Assembly: GCA_031553225.1 (NCBI GenBank)
Contig: JAVBLU010000034.1
Coordinates: 1 to 64,000 of the forward strand
DNA from: JAVBLU01 sp031553225
Lineage (GTDB): Bacteria; Bacillota; Clostridia; Christensenellales; UBA1750
DNA: 64,000 nucleotides
Direction of reading: 5' to 3'
Part shown: positions 53,527 through 61,551 of the stretch, piece after piece
How the letters are laid out: every line of letters starts with the position of its first letter
How positions within the stretch are numbered: position 1 is the stretch's first letter
Notes under the pieces: model-generated
The model's database searches: none
Seen by the model: the letters and a program-made list of their open reading frames with translations, nothing else
What the model was told of the DNA's origin: nothing
Translations under genes and position numbers: made by a program

Positions 53527-54555
53527 ATGAATTACACGAGCATGGAGATACACAGCCAGTACGAGGCTCTGGCGCGCACCGTGGCGGAGATGCATATGCA
53601 GGCCGGACCGATCCGCACTCTGCGCGGTTTTTCCCGGCTGGTGGTCGTGGGGTGCGGCTCCAGCTACATGATCGGCAAATCCGTGGCGGCCAAGGCATTT
53701 TGCGAGCTAAGCGTGCCCGTTATGGCCGTGCCCGCCGGGGACTTATGGCTGAACGCGGACGATTATGCGCCGGCGATGGAGGGCGCGCTGCTCCTCGCCC
53801 TGTCGCGCTCCGGGGAAACGTCCGAGGTGATCCGCGCCGTGGAAGCCCTTCGCGCCAAAGCGCGCATACGGCTGCTCAGCGTAACGTGCGTGCAGGACAG
53901 CGCCCTGCAGGGCATGAGCGATGCGTGCGTGTGCCTGCCTTGGGCGTACGACCAGAGCGTGTGCCAGACGCGCTGCGTTACAAACCTTGCCGCCGCGGGG
54001 TTCCTGTGCGTCGCCCTGCTGGGCGGCGAGGAACGTGACGGCGCTTGCTTTGCCGCCATGCGCGAGGCCGCGCGGATGGGCGGGGGCTTTATGCAGGAGA
54101 ACGAACCCGCCCTGCAGAAGATCGCCTCCGCGCCCTGGACGAACGCCGTGGTGCTGGGCGACAGCGCGCTGTGCGGGCTGGCCGAGGAAGGCGCGCTGGC
54201 CTTCAACGAAATCTGTCAGCTTCCTTCCGTCTATCAGCATGTGCTGGACATCCGGCACGGCCCCATGGTGCTCGTCGGGGCGCGCACGCTGGTGATCGCC
54301 ATGTGCCGCGCCAACGGCCCGCAGGAGAGGCGGCTGCTCGGCGATTTGCTTGCCAAGGGCGCCACGGTTGTGGCATGTACGCCCGCGCCCTTCGACCTGC
54401 CGCTTTCGCACCAGGCCATTACCCCCGACCTTCCGCCCGAAGCCCTCTCGGCCCTGTACATCAGCGTGTGCCAGCTGCTGGCCTACCACAAAGCCTTCCA
54501 TACGGGGGCCAATCCAGACGCGCCTACCGGGCTGGACGCCTGGATCAAGCTGTAG
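53527..54555 (+). CDS. SIS domain sugar isomerase / deglycase (AgaS/FrlB-like)
   Basis: A 342-residue protein with two SIS domains. VVVGCGSSYMIGKS and LALSRSGETSEV near 37-105 bind the sugar phosphate of the first; HGPMVLVGARTLV belongs to the second. The build fits AgaS or FrlB, which handle 6-phosphorylated amino sugars or fructosamines. GAGGAGGG precedes the ATG. Together with the kinase it probably forms a phosphorylation-then-deglycation or isomerisation pair. Confidence 0.88.
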   Translation: MNYTSMEIHSQYEALARTVAEMHMQAGPIRTLRGFSRLVVVGCGSSYMIGKSVAAKAFCELSVPVMAVPAGDLWLNADDYAPAMEGALLLALSRSGETSEVIRAVEALRAKARIRLLSVTCVQDSALQGMSDACVCLPWAYDQSVCQTRCVTNLAAAGFLCVALLGGEERDGACFAAMREAARMGGGFMQENEPALQKIASAPWTNAVVLGDSALCGLAEEGALAFNEICQLPSVYQHVLDIRHGPMVLVGARTLVIAMCRANGPQERRLLGDLLAKGATVVACTPAPFDLPLSHQAITPDLPPEALSALYISVCQLLAYHKAFHTGANPDAPTGLDAWIKL

Positions 54556-54680
54556 CGCGCGGCGCATAGGCATTTGCGGTACTCTATTGAGGGCTGCTGG
54601 GCGAGCAGGGTCAAAGATGAAAACCGCGGCATGTACGGCAATTGTGTGAGAAGACGCCAAGCTGTAAGCCCGGCATGAAA

Positions 54681-54723
54681 GAAGCGAAGACGAATCCCGC
54701 GGAGCGGGGTTCGTCTTCGCTTC
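54681..54723. terminator. Strong hairpin after the SIS gene
   Basis: GAAGCGAAGACGAA with its complement and an inner CCCGC/GCGGG pair forms a nearly perfect 20-base stem. There is no T run, so termination in either direction is probable but not certain. The gap around it has no gene. Confidence 0.55.
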
Positions 54724-54781
54724 GAAGCAAGGTTTATGCAACAGCCTCGCTTTGCGCGTAGGGCGGGCGGCCCGACGGGGG

Positions 54782-55207
54782 TTAGAACTGCTCGAACAGC
54801 TCCAGCCGCTCGCCGGAGGGACCGGTGAAGAAGATGTTCTTGGAGCCGCGCTCGAACAGGTCGGGCATGGAGCCGGGGGTGGCAGCGTCAAATGCAACGC
54901 CCTGATCGGCGAGGCGGCACATGAGCCGCTCAATATCCCTAACGGCGATAGCGATGTGCGCCACGATGCCTTCCTTGCGCTCGGCCACGCCCGCACCGTC
55001 CTTGGGGGCGATAAGCTCCACAATGCACGAACCCGCGCGCACGAAGGCAATCTCCGTGCCGTTGGGGCGCATGTTGCGGTAGTAGGCCTCGAAACCGATC
55101 GTCTCGTAGAAGGCGATGGACTTGTTCATGTCCGCCGTGAACACGCCGATGTGATGCAGCCCCACCACCTGGCCGCATTCGTTTTGTTTGCCGCAATTGC
55201 ACTGCAT
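54782..55207 (-). CDS. VOC family protein (glyoxalase-like)
   Basis: A 141-residue VOC protein. GLHHIGVFTADMNKSIAFYE and IAHIAIAVRDIERL give the paired metal-binding beta-alpha modules, with E in the last strand (GERLELFEQF). The first residues, QCNCGKQNECG, hold three cysteines ahead of the fold, an extra short metal-binding-like leader. The family includes glyoxalase I, epimerases and dioxygenases. GGAGG precedes the ATG. It lies 31 bases behind the fumarase alpha gene on the same strand. Confidence 0.85.
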   Translation of the reverse strand: MQCNCGKQNECGQVVGLHHIGVFTADMNKSIAFYETIGFEAYYRNMRPNGTEIAFVRAGSCIVELIAPKDGAGVAERKEGIVAHIAIAVRDIERLMCRLADQGVAFDAATPGSMPDLFERGSKNIFFTGPSGERLELFEQF

Positions 55208-55238
55208 GGGAACAACCTCCTTCACGTCGCTGCGTTCA

Positions 55239-56075
55239 TTATAGGTCAAGCGAGGCGTGGCGTAAAGCGTGGCAGCACAGATTCACCGCCACCGGAAGGG
55301 AAGCGATGTGGGTGGGCGCGTGCAGGGCGTGCACCGCCAACGCCGTCGTGTCGCCCCCAAGGCCCTGCGCTCCGATGCCCAGGGCGTTGATGCGCGCAAG
55401 CGCCCGAGCCTCCAGGGCGGCCAGCCGCGCGTCGGGGCTGCTTTCTCCCAGCGGCCGCAGAAACGCCCGGCGCGCAAGGGCCGCCGCGTGCTCGAACGTG
55501 CCGCCGATGCCCACGCCAACCACCACGGGCGGGCAGGGATTGCCGCCCGCCAGGCGCACCGTCTCCACGATCGCATCCTCAACGCCCGCCTCGCCTTGCG
55601 CGGGCAGCAGCATGTGCATCCGCGCCATGTTCTCCGAGCCGAAGCCCTTGGGCAGCAGGTCGATGTGCAGGCCGTCGCCCGGCACAATGTCGAAGTGGAT
55701 GAAGGCGGGCGTGTTGTCCTTCGTGTTCACGCGCTCAAGCGGGGAGAGAGCGCTGGCGCGGAAGTACCCCTCCGCATAGCCGCGTCGGACCCCCTCGTCG
55801 ATGGCGGCGCGCAGGTCGCCCTGCACGTGCACGTCCTGGCCGACGCTCACGAACACAACCGCAAGCCCCGTGTCCTGGCAGATAGGCAGGTTCTCCCGGG
55901 CGGCCAGCTCCGCGTTGCGCACGCAGTCCTGAAGGCACGCCCGGCCCACGGATGAGCGCTCGCGGCCGCAGGCATCCCGCATCGCTGCCAGCACATCCGA
56001 CGGAAGGCGGCGTCCCGCCTGCAGGCACAAATCGCGCACCGCGTCCGTGACGCGGGCGGCGGATACCTCGCGCAT
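55239..56075 (-). CDS. Fumarate hydratase class I / L-tartrate dehydratase, alpha subunit
   Basis: A 278-residue protein, the normal length for the alpha half of the two-subunit Fe-S hydro-lyases. The cluster cysteine C66 lies in LPICQDTGLA, and PCPPVVVGVGIGG near 180-194 is a second ligand region. These enzymes need a beta subunit of about 185 residues to be active; no such gene lies beside it, the next gene on the strand being the VOC protein. GGAGGGAG lies before the ATG at 56075. The in-frame sequence upstream of that start is antisense to the helicase gene and not part of this protein. Confidence 0.9.
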   Translation of the reverse strand: MREVSAARVTDAVRDLCLQAGRRLPSDVLAAMRDACGRERSSVGRACLQDCVRNAELAARENLPICQDTGLAVVFVSVGQDVHVQGDLRAAIDEGVRRGYAEGYFRASALSPLERVNTKDNTPAFIHFDIVPGDGLHIDLLPKGFGSENMARMHMLLPAQGEAGVEDAIVETVRLAGGNPCPPVVVGVGIGGTFEHAAALARRAFLRPLGESSPDARLAALEARALARINALGIGAQGLGGDTTALAVHALHAPTHIASLPVAVNLCCHALRHASLDL

Positions 56076-56168
56076 GCCCGTCACTCCCTCCATATAGCTA
56101 TTGTAACAGCTTGACGCCGGATGGGGAAGGGGGTACAATGGGAACAAACGTTTCGAACGGGTGATTGC

Positions 56169-59100
56169 ATGCAGTGGCAAGAGGCGATCAGCGCGGAGGC
56201 GGCGGCGTGGTTCACTACGGCGCTCGGGCAGCCGAGCCTGCCGCAGGTGGAGGCCTGGCCGCTCATCCGGCAGGGCAGCAGCGTGCTCGTGTGCGCGCCC
56301 ACGGGCACGGGCAAAACGATGTGCGCCTTTTTGGTGTGTCTGGACCGCTTGATGCAAACCCCGCCGGAGGAGCGGGCCCCGGGCGTGTCGGTGTTGTACG
56401 TGTCGCCGCTTAAGTCGCTCACGAACGACATCTCGGAAAACCTGCAGCGCCCGCTGGACGGCCTGCGCGCCGCGTACCAGGCCGCGGGGCGCGCGGCTTA
56501 TCCGGTGAACACGGCGGTGCGCACGGGCGACACGCCCTCCTCCGAGCGCGCGCGTATGGGACGAAAACCGCCGGACGTGCTCATCACAACGCCGGAGTCG
56601 CTGTACCTGCTGCTCTCCACGCGCTCGGGTTGCGCTATGCTGGCGGGTGTTCAAAGCGTGATCGTGGACGAGGTGCACGCCCTGCTGGACAGCAAGCGCG
56701 GCACGCATCTGTCGCTTTCGCTGGAACGGCTGGCGCTCATGGCCTCCTTCCAGCGCATCGGCCTGTCGGCCACCGTGCACGACACCGCCCGTGCGGGGGC
56801 ATGGATGTGCGGGTTCGAGGAGGAAGGGAAGCCCCGGCCGTTTCGCGTGGTGCAGCCGGACATGCGCAAGCGGGTGGATTTTCTGGTGGACGTGGCGGTG
56901 CCCGATTTGCGCGTGCTGCCCGAGTCCACCATTTGGCCGGCCGTTTGCGACCGCCTGGTGGAGCTGATCGAACAGCACCGTACGACGCTGGTCTTTACGA
57001 ACAGCCGGGCCCTTGCGGAGAAGGTCGCCCTGGGCGTTAACGCCCGGCAGGCCGACCTGTGCCGCACGCACCACGGGTGCGTGAGCAAGGACATGCGCCT
57101 GGCGGCCGAGGAAGCCCTGCGGGACGGATCGCTTCGCTGCATGATCGCCACATCGTCCATGGAACTGGGCATCGACGTGGGACATGTGGACCTGGTGGTG
57201 CAACTGGGCTCCCCGCGCTCCTGCGCGCGCGGGCTGCAGCGCATGGGCCGCGCCGGCCACCGCCCGGACGAGGTGAGCCGCATGATACTCTTCGCCAAGA
57301 ACGCCGCCGACCTTCTGGACGCGGCTCTCGTGGGCGACATGATGATGCGTCGTGATATCGAGCCGGCCATCATTCCGGAGGGCTGTCTGGACGTGCTCGC
57401 CCAGCACGTGGTCGCCTCCGCCGTGCCCGCGCCGGTGGGCGTGGACGATTTTTACGCCATGGCCCGGCGCGCATATCCGTTCCGGAACCTGCCGCGCGCC
57501 GAGTATGAGAGCGTGCTGCGCATGCTGCGCGGCGATTTCGACGGCGGCGACCGGCCGCACCATCCGCGCATCCTGTACGAGGAAAAGGCGGGGGTCATCG
57601 GCGTGGACGAGTACGGCCGGATGCTGGCGCGCACGGGCAGCACAATTCCCGACCGCGGTATGTATATCGTCGCCCTGGAGGACGGCACGCGCCTTGGCGA
57701 GCTGGACGAGGAATTCGTGTTCGAGGCGCGCGTGGGCGATCGCTTCATGTTGGGCGCGTTTTCCTGGCAGATCACCTCCATCCATCACGACCGCGTGAGC
57801 GTCGCGCCCACCGGCAAGTCGGGCGCGCGGCCGCCCTTCTGGAAGGGCGACAACATCGACCGCCCGTACGAGACGGGCGAGCGCTTCGGGGGCGAGCTGC
57901 ACGCGCTGGAGGAGGCCGCGCAGGCCGGGCGGCTGTCGGCGCAGGTGGAGAAGTACCCCTTAAGTGAGGACGCGCGCGAGAACCTCGTGCGCTTCCTCGA
58001 CGACCAGATGCACGCAACCGACGCCATGCCCGCGCACGACCGGCTGCTCATCGAGCACTACAGCGACGAATCCGGCGAGAACTGCCTCATCTACACGCCG
58101 CTGGGCGGCCGCATCAACAACGTGCTTGCGCTGCTGCTGGAGGAGGCCTGCCGCCGCGTGACGGACGGCGTGCAGGTGGTCAGCGACGACGACGGTGTGC
58201 TGCTGCATTCCATGAACGGCCTTCTGCCCGACAACCCGCTGCTGCTTCTGCACGCCGAGGGGCTGGTGGATCAGGTGGCGCGCCTGCTGCCCGCCTCGGC
58301 CATGTTCGCTCTGTCCTTTCGCTACGCGGCGAACACGGCGCTGATGCTGGGGATGCGCAGCGCGCAGCGCGTGCCGCTGTGGGTGCAGCGCCTGCGGGGG
58401 GCGCAGGTGCTTTCCGACGCGGCGCAAACGCCCGAACACCCGCTCATCTTGGAGGCGTACCGCGAGTGCATGTTCCGGCGGCTGGATCTGCCGCGCGCCG
58501 GAAGACTCCTGGCGGCCGTGCGCTCCGGGGCGGTGCCCGTGCGCGTGGTGCACAGGGACGGCCCCTCGCCCATGGCCCGGGCGCTGCAGTTCGCCTACGA
58601 GAGCTTCGCCACCTACGACTATTCGCCCGCGCCGGACGCCGCGCACCGTGGCGTGCCGCTGGTGGACCCTGCGCTGATCGGTCCGATTCAGGACGTGCCG
58701 CTGCAGGCCCCTGTACGCGGCGCGCCGGCCGACATCGCCGGGCTTGTGCACGCCCTGCGCAGGGACGCCGGCTGGACGCAGGAGGACGTGCGGCGCGCCG
58801 GGGCGGAAGGGATAATCGCCCAGGGCCTTCGGGGCGGGACAATCGCCTTGTGCGAGCCGGTGTACGTTGCCGCCAACGACGAGCAAAACATCCTTTTGGC
58901 GCAGCAGGAAGCGGGCGACGAGCGCGGGCGCTGGCTTCGGCGCCTGGCGCTGGCGCGCGGGCCGCTGTCGGCCGCCGACATGGCGGCGCGCATGGGGCTT
59001 GAGCAGGCCGAGGCGGAGGAAGCGCTGGAGGGCGAGCGCCGCACGGGCGCGCTGGTGCGGCTCACGCGGCCGTCCGGCGCGGTGTGGGCGCATCAGGACG

Positions 59101-60338
59101 CCTACGAGGCGGCGCGCAGGGCGCAGATCCGGCAGCTGCGCAGCCAGGTGCGCACCGCGCCGCCGGAGGCGTACGCGGCGCTTTTGCCCGCCTGGCAGCA
59201 GGGGACGGCCACGGGCGGCGCGCGCGTGGAGGAGGCGCTCTCGCTCCTGCGCGGCTGGGCCCTGCCGGCCAACGCCTGGGAGGAGAGCGTGCTGCCCGCC
59301 CGCGCCGTGCGCTACCGGCCGGAATGGCTGGACCGGGCGCTGCAGTCCGGCCGCTGGACGTACCGCGTGCAGGACGGGCTGGTGTCCTTCCATCCGCTGG
59401 CCGACGCGTTGTCGGGCGAGCTGCCCGCGCCTCCGGCCGAGCTTTCGGAGGAGGAGCGGGCCGTGTATGCCTTCCTGTGCCAGCGCGGCGCGAGCTTTCC
59501 GGCGGCCATCGCCGCGTGCGGCGTGTCCGGCGCGAAGCTGGGCGAGGCGCTCGCGCGCCTGGCGCAGCGCGGCCTGGCGGTGTGCGACAGCTTTGAACCC
59601 GTGCGGCGGGCGGCGATGCCGTCCTTCCAGCCGGGCGAGCTGTCCGTCAAAGGGCCCAGGCAGCGCGTGGACGCGCAGGTGAAGCGCCGTGCGCGCGCTG
59701 CGGCCGACGTGATGGGCAGCGCCGGCCGCTGGGAGGCGGCGCGCGCCGCGCGGCAGCCGGACGCGGAGGAGCGGCTGACGCGCCTGTTCGACCGCTTCGC
59801 TCTTGTGGGGCGCGAGGTGGCCCTGCGCGCGGGCGAGCCGTGGCCGGCGCTGCTGGAGCGCCTGCGGCAGATGGAGCTGGAGGGGCGCGTGCGCCGCGGC
59901 TACTTCGTGCGCGGCATGCAGGGCATGCAGTTCGTGCGCGACGCGCAGTTCGAGCGCATCGCCGCGGCGCTGGAAGCGCCCTCCGCCGACGCGGCGGTCT
60001 GCCTGTGCGCCACGGATCCGGCGCAGCCCTACGGGCACTTGCTGCCGCACGAGAGCGACCGGCGCTTTGCGTGCGTGCCCGGCACGGGCGTGGTGCTGCT
60101 CGGTGGGCGGGTCGCCCTGATCGTGGAGCGCCAGGGCGGCAGCGCGGCGCTTCATACCGGGGGCGAGGTAAACGCCGCTTCCCGGGCCGCCGCCACGCTG
60201 GCGGAGGCCTTTCGGGAGGGGCGGCTATGGCCCAGGCTCAGCCACCTCACCGTGTGCGCCCCGGACGAGCCGCTGCGGCAAGCCCTGCGCGGCGCGGGTT
60301 TTCTGCCCGAGATGCGCGACATGACACTGTGGCGATAG
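56169..60338 (+). CDS. Lhr-type DEAD/DEAH helicase
   Basis: A 1389-residue superfamily 2 helicase with the layout of Lhr proteins. Walker A is APTGTGKTMCAF (K49), the DEVH box D167-H170 stands in IVDEVHALLDSKRGTHL, motif III is LSATVHD, and motifs V/VI appear in SSMELGIDVGHVDLVVQLGSPRS and QRMGRAGHR. A winged-helix and a long C-terminal domain follow from about 420. Lhr is a DNA- and RNA-DNA-unwinding enzyme linked to repair. GAACGGGTGA precedes the ATG at 56169. It is probably monocistronic. Confidence 0.93.
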   Translation: MQWQEAISAEAAAWFTTALGQPSLPQVEAWPLIRQGSSVLVCAPTGTGKTMCAFLVCLDRLMQTPPEERAPGVSVLYVSPLKSLTNDISENLQRPLDGLRAAYQAAGRAAYPVNTAVRTGDTPSSERARMGRKPPDVLITTPESLYLLLSTRSGCAMLAGVQSVIVDEVHALLDSKRGTHLSLSLERLALMASFQRIGLSATVHDTARAGAWMCGFEEEGKPRPFRVVQPDMRKRVDFLVDVAVPDLRVLPESTIWPAVCDRLVELIEQHRTTLVFTNSRALAEKVALGVNARQADLCRTHHGCVSKDMRLAAEEALRDGSLRCMIATSSMELGIDVGHVDLVVQLGSPRSCARGLQRMGRAGHRPDEVSRMILFAKNAADLLDAALVGDMMMRRDIEPAIIPEGCLDVLAQHVVASAVPAPVGVDDFYAMARRAYPFRNLPRAEYESVLRMLRGDFDGGDRPHHPRILYEEKAGVIGVDEYGRMLARTGSTIPDRGMYIVALEDGTRLGELDEEFVFEARVGDRFMLGAFSWQITSIHHDRVSVAPTGKSGARPPFWKGDNIDRPYETGERFGGELHALEEAAQAGRLSAQVEKYPLSEDARENLVRFLDDQMHATDAMPAHDRLLIEHYSDESGENCLIYTPLGGRINNVLALLLEEACRRVTDGVQVVSDDDGVLLHSMNGLLPDNPLLLLHAEGLVDQVARLLPASAMFALSFRYAANTALMLGMRSAQRVPLWVQRLRGAQVLSDAAQTPEHPLILEAYRECMFRRLDLPRAGRLLAAVRSGAVPVRVVHRDGPSPMARALQFAYESFATYDYSPAPDAAHRGVPLVDPALIGPIQDVPLQAPVRGAPADIAGLVHALRRDAGWTQEDVRRAGAEGIIAQGLRGGTIALCEPVYVAANDEQNILLAQQEAGDERGRWLRRLALARGPLSAADMAARMGLEQAEAEEALEGERRTGALVRLTRPSGAVWAHQDAYEAARRAQIRQLRSQVRTAPPEAYAALLPAWQQGTATGGARVEEALSLLRGWALPANAWEESVLPARAVRYRPEWLDRALQSGRWTYRVQDGLVSFHPLADALSGELPAPPAELSEEERAVYAFLCQRGASFPAAIAACGVSGAKLGEALARLAQRGLAVCDSFEPVRRAAMPSFQPGELSVKGPRQRVDAQVKRRARAAADVMGSAGRWEAARAARQPDAEERLTRLFDRFALVGREVALRAGEPWPALLERLRQMELEGRVRRGYFVRGMQGMQFVRDAQFERIAAALEAPSADAAVCLCATDPAQPYGHLLPHESDRRFACVPGTGVVLLGGRVALIVERQGGSAALHTGGEVNAASRAAATLAEAFREGRLWPRLSHLTVCAPDEPLRQALRGAGFLPEMRDMTLWR

Positions 60339-60636
60339 CGCAGCCGTCGAGGGCGCGCCGCGCCGCCTTTTTTCGAAAAAACGCCGGAACCGAGAACTAT
60401 TTCCATGCGCGGGGCGTCCTATAAGTAGAGGATCCTCTGAAACGGCAGGGAGCGATTGCTTCCGAATTCGCGAATGGCAGGCGGCGTCTGCAGGCTTGCT
60501 CTGGGTGTGCGTTGCGCAACGCGGCCGCGGAGTTGCCGGGGAAGGCGCCGTGTTCATCGCGGGGGCGTCGCGCGGTATTGCGGGTCTGGCCGCAGTCGGC
60601 GCTCATCCCGCTTGGCAGGCCCGCGAAGAGGTGACA
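60339..60636 (+). terminator. Gene-free gap with terminator after the helicase
   Basis: GGCGCGCCGCGCC and TTTTTT at 60352-60373 form a compact rho-independent terminator. The T run joins CG and AAAAAA in a TTTTTTCGAAAAAA palindrome. The following 260 bases have no supported gene; TATAAG near 60421 is a weak -10. Confidence 0.6.
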
Positions 60637-61326
60637 ATGATGACAAGACGCTGGCTTTCGGGACTGGCCGTCCTTTTGTGCCTTACATGCGCCGCGTGCG
60701 CCAACTCGGCGGCGTCCGGGGCGCAGGCGATCGATCTACGGGCGTGCTCGCTGCAAACGGGCGGCATCGCCTTCCCCGGCCTCACGTGGGAATCCACGCT
60801 TGAGGACGTGGACAAAGCGCTGGGCGTAACGCTTGAGGAGGTCAAGATGGACGCCAACGCCGTGACGAACATGTACGGCGTCACGCATACCATTCGCGCC
60901 TACCAGTGGCCGGTGAAGGACGGACTGGCCGTGCCCCCGGACAAGGACGGCCTTCAGGTGCTGGGCGTCCCCGTTTCGCTGAGCGTGCAAACGGTGGACG
61001 ACCGCCTGACCAGCGTCGACCTGTACGCTTTTTCGGCGGAGGAGGACGGCAGAAAAGCGCTGGACGCGATGTTCGCCGCCGCGGAGGCGCAGATGACGGA
61101 GCTGTTCGGGCCGCCCACGCAGCAGGCCGACGATCAGCCGTCCGCCGCCGGGCAGACGGTTAGCATGAGACAGTGGGACAAGGCGGACCCGGCCGTCGCG
61201 CAGACCACGGCCACCTCGATGCGCCTGACGAAGACGACAGGGCCGCAGAAGCTGCTTGTGAACGTCTCCTTTGCGCGGCTGGGCATTTTTGAGCATGAAA
61301 AGCCGGGCGCGGCCAAGCAGCCGTAA
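60637..61326 (+). CDS. Probable lipoprotein of unknown function
   Basis: A 229-residue exported protein. A signal peptide of about 20 residues ends in CLTCAAC; the lipobox is imperfect because the -3 residue is cysteine, but a mature lipidated cysteine is still likely. The mature part starts with a Ser/Ala-rich stretch and has no domain I recognise; repeated short motifs of the kind LTWESTLEDVDKALG suggest a beta-rich fold seen in some Clostridial lipoproteins. AGAGGTG precedes the ATG at 60637. It is followed by the tandem repeat array. Confidence 0.7.
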   Translation: MMTRRWLSGLAVLLCLTCAACANSAASGAQAIDLRACSLQTGGIAFPGLTWESTLEDVDKALGVTLEEVKMDANAVTNMYGVTHTIRAYQWPVKDGLAVPPDKDGLQVLGVPVSLSVQTVDDRLTSVDLYAFSAEEDGRKALDAMFAAAEAQMTELFGPPTQQADDQPSAAGQTVSMRQWDKADPAVAQTTATSMRLTKTTGPQKLLVNVSFARLGIFEHEKPGAAKQP

Positions 61327-61340
61327 CGGCGCGGGCGCGC

Positions 61341-61490
61341 AACCTTTCGGCATTTGGCGCACGACCTTTCGGCATTTGGCGCACGACCTTTCGGCGTTTA
61401 GGCGCACGGCCTTTCGGCATTTGGCGCACGACCTTTCGGCGTTTAGGCGCACGGCCTTTCGGCGTTTAGGCGCACAACCTTTCGGCGTTC
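61341..61490 (+). repeat. Seven-copy 22/23-bp tandem repeat upstream of ftsK
   Basis: The core CCTTTCGGC starts at 61343, 61365, 61387, 61410, 61432, 61455 and 61478, giving steps of 22, 22, 23, 22, 23 and 23 bases. Between cores two variants alternate: type A, CATTTGGCGCACGA, and type B, CGTTTAGGCGCACGG, in the order A A B A B B followed by a degenerate end. No spacer is unique, so this is a minisatellite, not a CRISPR array. It lies just upstream of the ftsK promoter. Confidence 0.9.
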
Positions 61491-61493
61491 CCC

Positions 61494-61522
61494 TTGTGAG
61501 AGCGGCTGCTTGCTGGTATAAT
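61494..61522 (+). promoter_or_regulatory. Promoter of ftsK
   Basis: TTGTGA (61494-61499), 17 bases, TATAAT (61517-61522). It begins four bases after the last repeat unit. Leader to the TTG start: about 23 bases. Confidence 0.78.
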
Positions 61523-61551
61523 GAAGCAGCTTTCACAGGGGGAATGTCTGT

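Noticed and set aside
56076..57902. Upstream extension of the fumarase alpha frame to more than 880 residues
   Set aside because: The first 600 residues would be antisense to the helicase and show no family match. GGAGGGAG before the ATG at 56075 marks the true start.
57960..60155. A 731-codon open frame antisense to the helicase
   Set aside because: High GC removes stop codons from the opposite strand. The translation is low in complexity, rich in Arg, His, Ala and Gln, has no recognisable domain, and the sense strand has all helicase motifs.
61341..61490. CRISPR array
   Set aside because: The repeats are head-to-tail with only two alternating inter-core sequences, no unique spacers, and no cas gene is in the window.
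60736..61536. Minus-strand frame with repeated Arg/Lys/Cys-rich peptide units
   Set aside because: It is just the tandem repeat and lipoprotein gene read backwards; no ribosome site or domain.
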